Part shown: positions 16,528-25,441 of the stretch, piece after piece | Layout: each line of letters starts with the position of its first letter | How positions within the stretch are numbered: position 1 is the stretch's first letter | Origin: an uncultured Clostridium sp. | Lineage (GTDB): Bacteria; Bacillota; Clostridia; TANB77; CAG-508 | Length of the DNA stretch: 25,579 nucleotides | NCBI GenBank assembly: GCA_958413095.1 | Contig: CATYUF010000023.1 | Location: 1 to 25,579, forward strand | Reading direction: 5' to 3' | The notes under the pieces: generated by a model | The model's input: only the letters and a program-made list of their open reading frames with translations | Databases searched by the model: none | What the model was told of the DNA's origin: nothing | Made by a program: the position numbers and the translations under genes

Positions 16528-16562
16528 TTTTTTTGTACTATTGTACTCTTATTAGTATATTC

Positions 16563-16591
16563 ATTTTAGCACATAAAATTCACTTTTTCAA
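16563..16591 (-). promoter_or_regulatory. Promoter of toxI-toxN
   Basis: TTGAAA (minus strand; 16586-16591) is followed after 17 bp by TAAAAT (16563-16568), a strong sigma-A promoter. Transcription would begin about 30 bases before the first repeat unit. A strong, constitutive antitoxin promoter is expected for toxIN. Confidence 0.75.
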
Positions 16592-16648
16592 GCCTTTTAC
16601 AAATTAAAACTATTTTACTTTTTTAGTTTTTATATTTATTTTAGGATT

Positions 16649-16840
16649 TTATTGGTTTCTTCCACAACAATTTTTATATTTCTTTCCTGATCCACATGTT
16701 CGAGTTTTCCTAATATTTATAGCATTATAAATATTATCTGTATTACTTGTATTTACTCATGTTTCAGTTTTTGAAGTATCTGTATTATTTGTATTTATTG
16801 TACTTATTTTATTAATAAATATTTTTTATTTGGCGACAAA
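16649..16840 (-). pseudogene. Remnant of a SEC-C motif protein
   Basis: The minus-strand frame ending at TAA (16649-16651) reads TRTCGSGKKYKNCCGRNQ, a SEC-C (SecA C-terminal zinc-binding) motif; the expected first Cys of the usual CxCGSG is Thr. Only about 36 codons precede it before an in-frame TGA (16757-16759), and beyond that the frame continues with similar Asn/Thr-rich text (NTNNTDTSKTET). No start codon or ribosome binding site is visible. It looks like the degraded 3' end of a larger gene. The rest of 16.53-16.98 kb shows no gene; an eight-base GGCGACAA/GGCGACAT near repeat occurs near 16832-16850. Confidence 0.5.
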
Positions 16841-16980
16841 TTGGCGACATTGTCTACATCGTTATTTGTCTTTTATATGTTTTAAATTTTACAATATCAT
16901 TCATTTTTTGTCTATACTTTTAAATATTTATTTCGTTTTTTTGTTTAGAAACACACTCAAATTCCATACTATATAAATCT

Positions 16981-19900
16981 TTAATTTTTTGTTTGTAATA
17001 TTTTTAATACTTCATTTATCGGTGGATTTTTTATATCTTCTGGAATTATAGGTTCATCATCTTTTAAAATAACAGCCGATTCAAAATCAGATTTACTAAT
17101 TTCATATGCTTGTCTAATATTAATTTTCTTTAAACTTATTTCATATTCCCATAAAGGAATAATTTTTTCATTTAATATTGCCATTGGTAAAATACTGATT
17201 TTCGGATTATTCCCATTATTAATTATTTCTTCTAAAATTCCTATATTTTTATCATCAATACAATTCATTTGATGAAATCTTGTAGCCATATTAACAATAA
17301 TATTTTCACTTTTATCCTTTGGAGTATTAACTCTACCAGTAATCATAACTCTATAATCATACTTTCTTTTTTTACTAATTCCCTTTATAAAAGATACTAC
17401 AATTTTTCCTTCTTTATCATCTTTTGATGCATAATCAATTAAATCTTTAAATACTTTTTTGGCACCTTCTTCATTTTCAAATAAAAAACCTATTTTTATC
17501 TCACTCTTATTAACCAAATCCCCAAGATACATAACGCCTTTCCACTTAGCAAAATCCCAATGACTGCATTTAATCATTCCTGATGAATAAATATTTTTAT
17601 GTGATATATCTTCAAACGGATTATTTTCAGGCTTTCCATATTTAATATTTTTAATATCTTCAAATGGATCTATAGTTTCTTCTTTTGAGTTATTAAAATC
17701 AATATTAGAATACCATTCTTCAGTTCTTGTAATTTCATAATTAGTAATATCTTTTTCGTCTTCATACCCAAAAATATGGTTAAGATTATACAAACTATTA
17801 GTGTGATTCAAACTTCTCACAAAAGTTTCTTCATCTTCAAACATTTTTTTAAAAGTTTTTTCATAATCTTTATAAATAAAATTAACTGCAAATATATTAG
17901 CCAATAACTTAAATAAAGTATCAGTAATTATTTTATGATTTTCAACTGATAAATCATACATATCAAATGAATCTAAAATAATAGTATATGTATCTATTCC
18001 ATCAAATATATATTTAACATCAAACTTGCCACTATTTTCTTCTTTTAGATTAACTATAATATCTCCTCGCATATATGTTTCATGACTATGAATTGTAGCC
18101 AAACTATTTTCTAATAACGCTAATATAAATTCAGCAAATCGACTTATTAATTTTGTAGCAGTGTAATTTATTTCCATTTTATTTCCATTCAACATTGAAT
18201 AAATAATAGCTTTTTTCCCATCGTTATAGATAGGATCAGGTAGTTTTTGTTGTAGTGATGCCTTATAAAATTCTTCGATATGTTTGTCAACTCGTTTTTT
18301 ATCTCCATCACATTCTTTTAATAATTGAGTATCATAAACACCCAGAACATACTTAGCCATAACTTCTGAACTAACTAAAGCATTATCTGATAATTCATAA
18401 ATAATTTTATCCATCACTTTAAAATCTTCTGCTTTAGTTTTTAGTATTTGTGCTGAAATAAATGCATCTATTTGTAAAAAATATTGTTCTTCATCTTCTT
18501 GGTTAAATTTTTCATTTTTATCAATTAATATACTTAAAAAAATATTTTTAATATGAATCCAATCAATAGCACGTTCTACATTTCCAAATTGTATTTCTAT
18601 TTCAATAAGCCTATTTACTATTTTTAGAGAAAATACATCTAAATCATTTTCCTTAAAAAATATTTCTATAAATAATGATATAGCAGCTATATAATAATTT
18701 TTAGCAGCGTATAATAATCCAATAGATTCGAAATTACCTCCAATATTTATATATGTTTCTAAAAGTTTACCGTTTGTTTCTTCTTTATATAATAAAGTCA
18801 AACATTTTCCTAAAGTATTTATTGCATCATAATGTTTTCCGTTTGATGAAAGTATTTTAGACTTTTTTAAATACATTTCAGCACGCTGAATCTCACTTTT
18901 TCTAGTTGTGAGTTTGTTAGTAATTAATTCGTAAAGTTCATCATATTTTGAATTTCCATTATAAATTGGTAACATATTTTCAATCATCTTAGCTAAAACA
19001 ACAAAATCATATTCCTTAAATATTGTTGCTTCTTCTATTATTTTAATTAGACTATCAAATTGGTTATCTATATTGTCTTCCAATACAATTTTAATAATAC
19101 AAATTCGCGTTTTGGCTTCTAATTGTGTAACTCGACTTTGAGATTTTTCTTTTTCATTTAAAAGATTTAATAGCACAGTGGTTTTATCTTTTATTTCATT
19201 TTTGTTTCTATTCTTTCTGGTATATAACAGTGTCCATAATGTAGCTAATTTCAATATTTCTTCTATTTTTTTATCTTTAATGACTTCTTCTTTATATTCA
19301 TTATAATATTTTTCAAAATTCAAATCATCATTTATCCACCAATTATAATACCAAGCTAAATCATATAAAATATTTCTTTGAGCCACAATATTATTTTTTT
19401 GTCTTGCAAATCCCAGACTACGCTGAAATTTTCCTAGCACAATCATTTGTTCTTCTTCTAAGTCTCTACTCAAAATAGCTGATTCTATAGAAAGATCAAT
19501 AACATCTTGATTAATTACTTTTTTTGAAGAATAATCTTTTAATTGTTTTTCAATTTCTTCTATTCGTCTTTGTTTTTTCAAATCACTTGGACCAATTTGT
19601 TTCTCTTTTAGTGGTTGAGCAATACCAATTATTTTTAGTAAATCTAAATTCTTATCATTAAGCGCCTTATCTAATATCCATGTCTTATCAAAAATAGTTA
19701 TATTTACCCCTGTTTCCTTATTCTTATTGTCTTGATATTCTAATCTTTTATCATTTTTAATTGATTGATTAGTTATAAAAAATATTTTAGTATAACCTCT
19801 ATTAGTATTTATAATTTTTTCAATATCTTTGTCGCACTTTGATTTCCAATCTTTTTTTAAACTAACTGCAAATGCCCACCTATCATTCTCACCATTTAAA

Positions 19901-20184
19901 CCATACCACCAAAATTCTTGAATATTTGTTGACACAGGATAATTTTCTGTATCTACTTTTCCATCCCCTCCACCTGCAGGGCCTGTTTCTTCTATTAAAT
20001 TTGGACAAACTTCTCTTTCAAGTATTTTTCTTACAAATTCTTCAAAATCAAAATGTTTATTCTGTTCTGATAAATTTGACAAATGAAAATCTAATAAAGT
20101 TCTTGGGCATTCAATTTTATCTATAATTTTAGAATCTGAAAACTGATTCGGATGTAACTTCTTCAATAAATCCCTGGGTTTCAT
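16981..20184 (-). CDS. 1067-aa protein: Mrr/PD-(D/E)xK-like nuclease plus helical repeats
   Basis: A large soluble protein. Residues about 45-165 look like an Mrr-type restriction domain: helix FEEFVRKILERE, then GGGDGKVD (71-78, D74 or D78), a strand AFAVSLKK (104-111, Lys110/111) and a later strand KIFFITNQS. The motif is D-x-n-(S)xK rather than the classical (D/E)xK, so activity is uncertain. Residues about 215-650 are mostly helical with TPR-like pairs (KILSSNGKHYDAINTLGKCL, about 450). The C-terminal ~250 residues are mixed alpha/beta and unrecognised. GAGGAG precedes the ATG. It is the last gene of the HD/rSAM/RhuM operon. Phage defence is inferred from context and domain type, not shown. 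Confidence 0.7.
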   Translation of the reverse strand: MKPRDLLKKLHPNQFSDSKIIDKIECPRTLLDFHLSNLSEQNKHFDFEEFVRKILEREVCPNLIEETGPAGGGDGKVDTENYPVSTNIQEFWWYGLNGENDRWAFAVSLKKDWKSKCDKDIEKIINTNRGYTKIFFITNQSIKNDKRLEYQDNKNKETGVNITIFDKTWILDKALNDKNLDLLKIIGIAQPLKEKQIGPSDLKKQRRIEEIEKQLKDYSSKKVINQDVIDLSIESAILSRDLEEEQMIVLGKFQRSLGFARQKNNIVAQRNILYDLAWYYNWWINDDLNFEKYYNEYKEEVIKDKKIEEILKLATLWTLLYTRKNRNKNEIKDKTTVLLNLLNEKEKSQSRVTQLEAKTRICIIKIVLEDNIDNQFDSLIKIIEEATIFKEYDFVVLAKMIENMLPIYNGNSKYDELYELITNKLTTRKSEIQRAEMYLKKSKILSSNGKHYDAINTLGKCLTLLYKEETNGKLLETYINIGGNFESIGLLYAAKNYYIAAISLFIEIFFKENDLDVFSLKIVNRLIEIEIQFGNVERAIDWIHIKNIFLSILIDKNEKFNQEDEEQYFLQIDAFISAQILKTKAEDFKVMDKIIYELSDNALVSSEVMAKYVLGVYDTQLLKECDGDKKRVDKHIEEFYKASLQQKLPDPIYNDGKKAIIYSMLNGNKMEINYTATKLISRFAEFILALLENSLATIHSHETYMRGDIIVNLKEENSGKFDVKYIFDGIDTYTIILDSFDMYDLSVENHKIITDTLFKLLANIFAVNFIYKDYEKTFKKMFEDEETFVRSLNHTNSLYNLNHIFGYEDEKDITNYEITRTEEWYSNIDFNNSKEETIDPFEDIKNIKYGKPENNPFEDISHKNIYSSGMIKCSHWDFAKWKGVMYLGDLVNKSEIKIGFLFENEEGAKKVFKDLIDYASKDDKEGKIVVSFIKGISKKRKYDYRVMITGRVNTPKDKSENIIVNMATRFHQMNCIDDKNIGILEEIINNGNNPKISILPMAILNEKIIPLWEYEISLKKINIRQAYEISKSDFESAVILKDDEPIIPEDIKNPPINEVLKILQTKN

Positions 20185-20210
20185 ACATGTCTCCTCATTT
20201 AAAATAATAT

Positions 20211-21218
20211 TTATTTTTTATCTTCCTTTTTTATTTCTTTACTAATTTCTTTTAAAGTATTCAAATATTCTTGTTCAACAGGACTAATAGTTTTTACTTG
20301 ATATTTTTTATATTCTGCTCTAGCCTTTTCTATTGCTTTATCATGACTAATTTTCCCAGCTCCAGTTAATAATTTTTCTCCTGTAGAAGAAAGAATCATA
20401 TCTAAATGTTTAATATAATCTTCCATATGCATGGGATTATGTCTTATTGCTTGAATTTCAGCAAAATCAAAATATCCTGACACTAAATTATTTAAAACTT
20501 TTAATTCATCTCCACTTAAATAATTTTTAGCAATTACAACATCACTTAATACTGGAATATCCCCCTTAAAAGTTGTTAATCCCATAAATGGTTTATCCGC
20601 ATCTGCTCTTTCATATATTACTTCTGAAGCCGTATGTCCATGAGTTGCATAGTGTAATTTATTTTGAACAATTTTAAAGAATTTAATTGATTTTTCATCT
20701 TTAGGATCATAATCTACTGCTGTTGCATATAAATCTAGAACTTGTCTATATAATACTTTTTCTGATGATCGAATATCCTTAATTCTAGCAAGTAATTCTT
20801 TCCAATAATTACCTCCACCATTTCCTTTAAGTCTTTCATCATCCATTGTAAAGCCTTTAATCATATATTCTTTCAATCTTTCTGTCGCCCATTTTCTAAA
20901 ATTTGTAGCAACTTTAGATTTTACCCTATATCCCAAAGAAATTATCATATCTAAATTATAAAAAGGTATTTCTCTTGTAACATTTCTATTGCCTTCTTTT
21001 CGAACTTGTCGGAAATTCTGACAGGTTGAATTCTTATCTAATTCTTCTTCTTCATAAATATTGTTTATATGTTCTATAATATTAGTTCTTGATGTACTAA
21101 ACAGTTCTGCCATCTGTTGTTGTGATAACCATACTGTTTCATTTTCAATTTTAACATTTATTTTTGTTAAACCATCTTCTGTTTGATATATTATAATGTC
21201 TCCATTTGAATCATTCAT
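20211..21218 (-). CDS. rhuM: RhuM family protein
   Basis: The 335-aa length is normal for the family. The N-terminal KIENETVWLSQQQMAELFST (about 20-40) is a DNA-binding-like segment common to RhuM proteins; the central IPFYNLDMIISLGYRVKSK and FRKWATERLKEYMIKGF are hallmarks, followed by a C-terminal Fic/Doc-like helical section (YATHGHTASEVIYERADADKPFMGL). Originally a Salmonella pathogenicity-island protein, RhuM occurs widely in mobile and defence islands; its biochemical function is not known. Here it is 18 bp after the radical SAM gene and 26 bp before the nuclease-like gene, inside one operon. Confidence 0.85.
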   Translation of the reverse strand: MNDSNGDIIIYQTEDGLTKINVKIENETVWLSQQQMAELFSTSRTNIIEHINNIYEEEELDKNSTCQNFRQVRKEGNRNVTREIPFYNLDMIISLGYRVKSKVATNFRKWATERLKEYMIKGFTMDDERLKGNGGGNYWKELLARIKDIRSSEKVLYRQVLDLYATAVDYDPKDEKSIKFFKIVQNKLHYATHGHTASEVIYERADADKPFMGLTTFKGDIPVLSDVVIAKNYLSGDELKVLNNLVSGYFDFAEIQAIRHNPMHMEDYIKHLDMILSSTGEKLLTGAGKISHDKAIEKARAEYKKYQVKTISPVEQEYLNTLKEISKEIKKEDKK

Positions 21219-21236
21219 AATAAAAATTCTCCTTTC

Positions 21237-22013
21237 TTACCTTTCGCTTAATTCTTTTTCTCTATATTGCTGCATTACTTGCGAACTTCTTGTATAAACT
21301 CTAGCACATTCAGATAATTGCCTTTTTATTACTTCTTCATCTGAAACAGGATTATAAAATAATTTATTTTCATTTGAAAAATGTACAGTTTCACTATTTT
21401 GTTGTTCAGTAAATAAACTACCTACAACTACATCTTGAATTCCATAGTTCCTTATAACTTCTTTATATTCTTCAACATCATTTATTGTAATCCCCTGTAA
21501 TACAGGTTTTATGTATAATACTGTTGGTATACCTAATTCTTTTTTTAATCTAAATGTTCTAAATCTTTTTTGAGGTTCATCTGTATTAGGCTCAACTGAA
21601 GAATGTTTACTTATTGTCGCTGAACTAAGAAATACAACCAATTGTCCGTAATATTTTATAAAATTTTGTATATCAGCCATTTCATTTGTTGAAATTTCTT
21701 TTTTTGTAGATAACTGAACTTGATTTCCTTTTTGTAAAAAATATTTTATTAATTTTATAGTTTCAGATTTATTTTCATCATCCCAACATTCTGAAAAACA
21801 TCCTAATGTGATTAATGTTTTTTCAGAAACTTCCAAACCACTTTTATTTAATTCGCTTAATATTTCTTCAGCTTTTTTTACTTTTAACTTTGAATTATTA
21901 TCATATCCACTTTTTGCCAAATAACAATATTTGCAACCTCCTGTACAACCTAAACAAGAATTTATAAAAATTCTATGATTATCTTCTGCATATAAAAATC
22001 CAGTATCAATCAT
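21237..22013 (-). CDS. Radical SAM protein, spore photoproduct lyase-like
   Basis: The 258-aa protein has CxxxCxxC at C23, C27 and C30 (GCTGGCKYCYLA). The GCTGGCKYCYL phrase resembles the SPL and related B12-free branch rather than SPASM enzymes. LITLGCFSECWDD and the strands at VQLSTKK, VVFLSSATIS and TVLYIKP trace the partial TIM barrel. It is shorter than SplB (~340 aa), and no auxiliary cluster domain is obvious. GGAGTG lies eight bases upstream of the ATG inside the end of the HD gene; only one base separates that gene's stop from this start, so translation is coupled. Function unknown; a paired HD-hydrolase/radical SAM pathway is inferred. Confidence 0.75.
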   Translation of the reverse strand: MIDTGFLYAEDNHRIFINSCLGCTGGCKYCYLAKSGYDNNSKLKVKKAEEILSELNKSGLEVSEKTLITLGCFSECWDDENKSETIKLIKYFLQKGNQVQLSTKKEISTNEMADIQNFIKYYGQLVVFLSSATISKHSSVEPNTDEPQKRFRTFRLKKELGIPTVLYIKPVLQGITINDVEEYKEVIRNYGIQDVVVGSLFTEQQNSETVHFSNENKLFYNPVSDEEVIKRQLSECARVYTRSSQVMQQYREKELSER

Positions 22014-22014
22014 T

Positions 22015-22674
22015 TTATTTCACTCCATTCCATTCTTCTAAAAACTCATTAACAAAGTTTTTCATATATTCCGTTCTATATTTTGCTTGTTCTTTAGCAG
22101 ATTTTGTATTCATATTATCAGCAAGTTTAAATAACTTGTGATAAAAATGATGTATAGTTGATGGATCATCTCCTTTTTCTTCAGAATATTTTTCTAAAGT
22201 TTCCAACGGACTATTCTCGTCGTACATTTTTACATTATGTGCACCACCATAACTAAATGTTCTCCCAATTCCAATTGCACCTATTGCATCTAAATTATCA
22301 GCATCTTGCAATATTAATGTATTTATATCATCAATATTATTTCCGTTCCAATTATATATCTCATGATATTCTATACAATAACAAATTTTGTTGATAATCT
22401 CCTCTGATAAATCAGTATTACTTAAAATTTCTCTTACTTTAGGTAACGAATCCTTTGGAGATACAAATTTACCTGTTTCATTTTGCATTATTCTATGTAT
22501 GTCATGCATAAATGCCGAAATACCAACAATTAATTCGTCACCATTTTCTTTTTTACATAAATTCAAAGCAATATTCATTGTTCTTATTAAATGACTTATA
22601 TCATGCCCACTTGAATCATTTTTAAATAATTCTATAATATATGGCTTTATTACTTCTATATATTTTTCTAACAT
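22015..22674 (-). CDS. HD-domain phosphohydrolase, YedJ-like
   Basis: The 219-aa protein has the metal-binding HD signature in order: GHDISHLIRT (H24 and H28), MHDIH (H57/D58), EYHEI and LQDADNLDAIGAIGIGRTF (Asp at about 124-129). This resembles the YedJ-type HD hydrolases, metal-dependent phosphatases acting on nucleotides or other phosphoesters. It is soluble and of normal length. AAGGAAG lies 10-12 bases before the ATG. It is the first gene of the accessory operon (HD, radical SAM, RhuM, nuclease-like), transcribed from the promoter at 22748-22776. Substrate unknown. Confidence 0.8.
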   Translation of the reverse strand: MLEKYIEVIKPYIIELFKNDSSGHDISHLIRTMNIALNLCKKENGDELIVGISAFMHDIHRIMQNETGKFVSPKDSLPKVREILSNTDLSEEIINKICYCIEYHEIYNWNGNNIDDINTLILQDADNLDAIGAIGIGRTFSYGGAHNVKMYDENSPLETLEKYSEEKGDDPSTIHHFYHKLFKLADNMNTKSAKEQAKYRTEYMKNFVNEFLEEWNGVK

Positions 22675-22747
22675 CTTCTATCAGCTTCCTTCACTATATC
22701 GTTACTTTAAATTTTTCCAAATAATTCTTCATATCATTTTCGAAAAC

Positions 22748-22776
22748 ATTATATCAAAAAATTTACTTTTTTACAA
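22748..22776 (-). promoter_or_regulatory. Promoter of the HD/rSAM/RhuM/nuclease operon
   Basis: TTGTAA (minus strand; 22771-22776), exactly 17 bp, then a perfect TATAAT (22748-22753). The transcript would start near 22741, giving a leader of about 67 bases to the HD gene. Confidence 0.7.
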
Positions 22777-22802
22777 CAAAACATCGTTCATTTAAAAACT
22801 TT

Positions 22803-22835
22803 TTAGAGAGCTAATTATGCCAACCAGCTCTCTAA
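22803..22835 (-). terminator. Hairpin after integrase gene
   Basis: TTAGAGAGCT (22803-22812) and AGCTCTCTAA (22826-22835) form a perfect 10-bp stem with a 13-base loop, 26 bp past the integrase stop. On the minus strand the tail is AAAAGTTTTT. The core AGAGAGCT/AGCTCTCT is the same stem as in the prfB-lysC gap. Confidence 0.55.
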
Positions 22836-22860
22836 TTCTAGTAAAATTTTATATTAATAT

Positions 22861-24138
22861 TTAGATAGAAATTTTATATTCTATAATTTCTTCAATAACA
22901 TCTAAATTTATAGCATTTTCATAAGAATCAGTTACATTTTTTCTTGTTTCATCTGTGCTTGAAATATAATAATTTTCTGTAGTTTCTATATCTTTATGTC
23001 CTAGCACATCTGCAACATCTCTTATTTCTACTCCATTTCTTAAAATTGTAGTCGCATAACTTCCCCTTAAATCATAAAATCTGCAATTTTCTATGCCTAG
23101 TTCATTATGAATGATTTTATATGGATATTTTAATATATCTGTACCACAATATTTGCCATTATCTCTTGTAAAAACCATATTAACAGGTTTCATTGATAAA
23201 ATATTTGATTGATTTTCTACGATTTGATATTCCAAAACTTTTCCATATTGATTTTTTACTTCTTCTAAATGATAATACTTATAATCCTTACCATATAAAA
23301 GTCTTAATTCCATTTGTTTATTTTTAAAATTAACTAAAGCTTTCATAAGTGTTGGACTAATATGAATCTGTCTTTCTCCACTTTTTGTTTTAGTTGTGCC
23401 AATATACCATCTACCGTTTTCATTCTTTTTCTTATCAGAAACAGAATGTCTAACATTTATAACTTTACTCTCAAAATCAATATCTTCCCAAGTTAATGCA
23501 CATAATTCTCCTGGTCTCATTCCTGTAAAACAACTTGTAATAAAAGCACAGGTAAATACATCATCATCTTTAAACCTTATTAGAATTTTATCAATTTCAT
23601 CTTGTGTATATAAATGTTTTTCAAAATCACTATTCTCTTCCATTTTAGGCAATTTCAATGTTAAGCTAGGATTATATCTTATAAATCCATAAACATCTGT
23701 TGCATCTCTAAAAGTACCTTTCATTACTTTTAATATATTTTTAAAATAACTTCTAGAAAAAGAATATTTGCTACATAATTCATTTAAGAAGCTATGCAAG
23801 GTTACACTCGTTATTGCACTTAATCTATATAATCCAAGTGAAGGTTTTAAATATTTTTCTATAATATTTTTATATGCTTCCTGTGTAGTATATTTTAAAT
23901 TAATCTTGCAGTAATTCTCATACCAAAAATCTAAATAATCATGATATGACATTTGACATTCTTTTACAACAATACCTGTTCTAATATATTCTTCATAAGC
24001 AACTGTTCCTGCCTCTTGTGCTTCGGCTTTAGTCTTGAATCCAGACTTTGTTATTCTTTTTCTTTTATTATTAACTTTTCCAATATCAAAGCAATATTCA
24101 TAACTTTTACCTCTTTTTCTTATTCTGATACTCGACAT
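22861..24138 (-). CDS. int: Tyrosine recombinase (Tn916-type integrase)
   Basis: The protein is about 425 aa from ATG 24138, with AGGAG nine to ten bases upstream; the ATG at 24159 would sit upstream of that ribosome binding site. It has an arm-binding AP2-like N-terminus (SIRIRKRGKSYEY), a SAM-like core-binding domain (about 60-170) and a catalytic domain: GMRPGEL (Arg), TKTKSGERQIH (Lys), YDLRGSYATT, LGHKDIETTENYY (His/Tyr nucleophile). The usual H of the HxxR box is Tyr (Y-D-L-R). It integrates and excises the element with the HTH protein next door. Its 3' end faces the accessory cargo. Confidence 0.92.
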   Translation of the reverse strand: MSSIRIRKRGKSYEYCFDIGKVNNKRKRITKSGFKTKAEAQEAGTVAYEEYIRTGIVVKECQMSYHDYLDFWYENYCKINLKYTTQEAYKNIIEKYLKPSLGLYRLSAITSVTLHSFLNELCSKYSFSRSYFKNILKVMKGTFRDATDVYGFIRYNPSLTLKLPKMEENSDFEKHLYTQDEIDKILIRFKDDDVFTCAFITSCFTGMRPGELCALTWEDIDFESKVINVRHSVSDKKKNENGRWYIGTTKTKSGERQIHISPTLMKALVNFKNKQMELRLLYGKDYKYYHLEEVKNQYGKVLEYQIVENQSNILSMKPVNMVFTRDNGKYCGTDILKYPYKIIHNELGIENCRFYDLRGSYATTILRNGVEIRDVADVLGHKDIETTENYYISSTDETRKNVTDSYENAINLDVIEEIIEYKISI

Positions 24139-24151
24139 ATTTATTTCACTC

Positions 24152-24379
24152 CTATTCATTTATTCTTTTTATATTCTCTAAATCTGATAGATCATTTCCT
24201 TCATTTTCTTGCAAAAATTCTTCTAAGGCTGTTTTCCTTATTTTCAGACTTTTTAATTTTACAGCTTTTAACTTCCCTTTTTTAATTAATTCATAAATAT
24301 AATTTGGACTTGAATGCAATATTTTTGCAACTTCATGTGTTGTATAAATTAATTTTTCTTCTTTTAAAATTTGTGCCAT
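24152..24379 (-). CDS. xis: Excisionase-like helix-turn-helix protein
   Basis: The 75-aa protein has a MerR-type HTH_17 domain (YTTHEVAKILHSSPNYIYELIKKGKLKAVKLK, about residues 12-43), the usual excisionase/DNA-binding fold, and an acidic tail. It overlaps the relaxase stop by one base (TAATG) and lies 13 bp before the integrase start; it likely directs excision and may regulate the operon. Confidence 0.85.
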   Translation of the reverse strand: MAQILKEEKLIYTTHEVAKILHSSPNYIYELIKKGKLKAVKLKSLKIRKTALEEFLQENEGNDLSDLENIKRINE

Positions 24380-25374
24380 TATCTTTCCATCTCCTTATCT
24401 TTATAATAATTATGTTCTCTTTCTTTCCTATCAATTTCCTCAAGTATCTCTTTTGGAACTTTCTTTATATATTTTTCATATTTCTTAAGTTGATTTTGCA
24501 TATTCATTAATTTCATACTAGTTTCAAATTCTTTATCTCCCATTTGTTTTTTCAGTTCGTTATTTTCTTCTGCAAGTTCCTTATTATCATATTTTTGATT
24601 AACTACTTTTATTTCCAGTTCTCTTATATAATCTTGATAAGAATTTACTTTTGCTGAAAATTTACGAGCTTTTGGCACAAATTCAGATAATATCTCCATT
24701 GCTTCTGCTTTATCTTTTTTCATACCAATTAAATTAATATTTTCTATTACATTAGATAATTTGTTATATAAATAATCCAAATTATCTGCCATTTTAAATA
24801 GCCATGTTGGAATATGCTTTCTTTTTGTTACTTGTGCAGATTGACCTCTTTCTAATTCATGCCATCTTTCATGCATAAATTCATAATATCTTGTTTGCCA
24901 TTCAGATAAACTCTTTTGATTCCCTAATATACTTTTAGCAGATAATTTACCCTCTTGATTAATTGGGCAAAATGCTAAATGCATATGAGGTGTTTTTTCA
25001 TCCATATGAACTACAGCTGATATTATTCTGTCTTCTCCTATTTCTGATTTCATAAATTCTGTTGCTCTTTCAAAATATTCTCTTTGCTCTTTTTCACTTA
25101 ACTTATTCATAAACTCTGGAGAAGCAGTTATTAATGTTTCAACCAGTCTTATACTATCTTTTCTTGTTTTACATTCATATTTTTTTATTAACTCTTTTAT
25201 TTTTCTACCATAGGTGTATTTTGGTGCTTGTACTATATGGTAGTTATATTTTGTTCTGGTAATATCTATATCAGGATTGCTTTTATAGGCTTCTTTTTTC
25301 CTCTCATTATGTCTTTCACAACCAGCAATTGCACCACCTTTATCTTTTTTAAATCTTAATATTGTATATGCCAT
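24379..25374 (-). CDS. mob: MobV-family plasmid/IME relaxase
   Basis: The protein is about 331 aa from ATG 25374 with AAGGGAG nine bases upstream; a longer frame to 25452 lacks such a site. It opens MAYTILRFKK, followed by GCERHNERKK, and has the HxDExTPHxH metal-binding motif (about 110-122, VVHMDEKTPHMHLAF), diagnostic of Pre/Mob (MobV) relaxases that nick oriT. The C-terminal half is a long Lys/Glu-rich coiled coil (about 230-331). It is upstream of xis and int in a single operon. Confidence 0.9.
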   Translation of the reverse strand: MAYTILRFKKDKGGAIAGCERHNERKKEAYKSNPDIDITRTKYNYHIVQAPKYTYGRKIKELIKKYECKTRKDSIRLVETLITASPEFMNKLSEKEQREYFERATEFMKSEIGEDRIISAVVHMDEKTPHMHLAFCPINQEGKLSAKSILGNQKSLSEWQTRYYEFMHERWHELERGQSAQVTKRKHIPTWLFKMADNLDYLYNKLSNVIENINLIGMKKDKAEAMEILSEFVPKARKFSAKVNSYQDYIRELEIKVVNQKYDNKELAEENNELKKQMGDKEFETSMKLMNMQNQLKKYEKYIKKVPKEILEEIDRKEREHNYYKDKEMER

Positions 25375-25441
25375 ATTATTTTTCTCCCTTCTTGCATCTC
25401 TTTGCAGAACACGTTTTGATGACGATAATGACGATGAATTT

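Larger units (their letters stand above)
16395..16556 (-). ncRNA. toxI: ToxI antitoxin RNA precursor
   Basis: The minus-strand transcript is predicted from about 16556 (promoter -10 at 16563-16568) to the terminator at 16395-16418 and contains three repeat units. By analogy with ToxIN systems, ToxN cuts it into single ~35-nt pseudoknotted units that assemble with ToxN into a closed ring and neutralise it. It is placed just upstream of toxN. Confidence 0.85.

Noticed and set aside
22803..22835. Attachment site (att) of the mobile element
   Set aside because: It is a hairpin, and no matching direct repeat at another element end could be found in the window.
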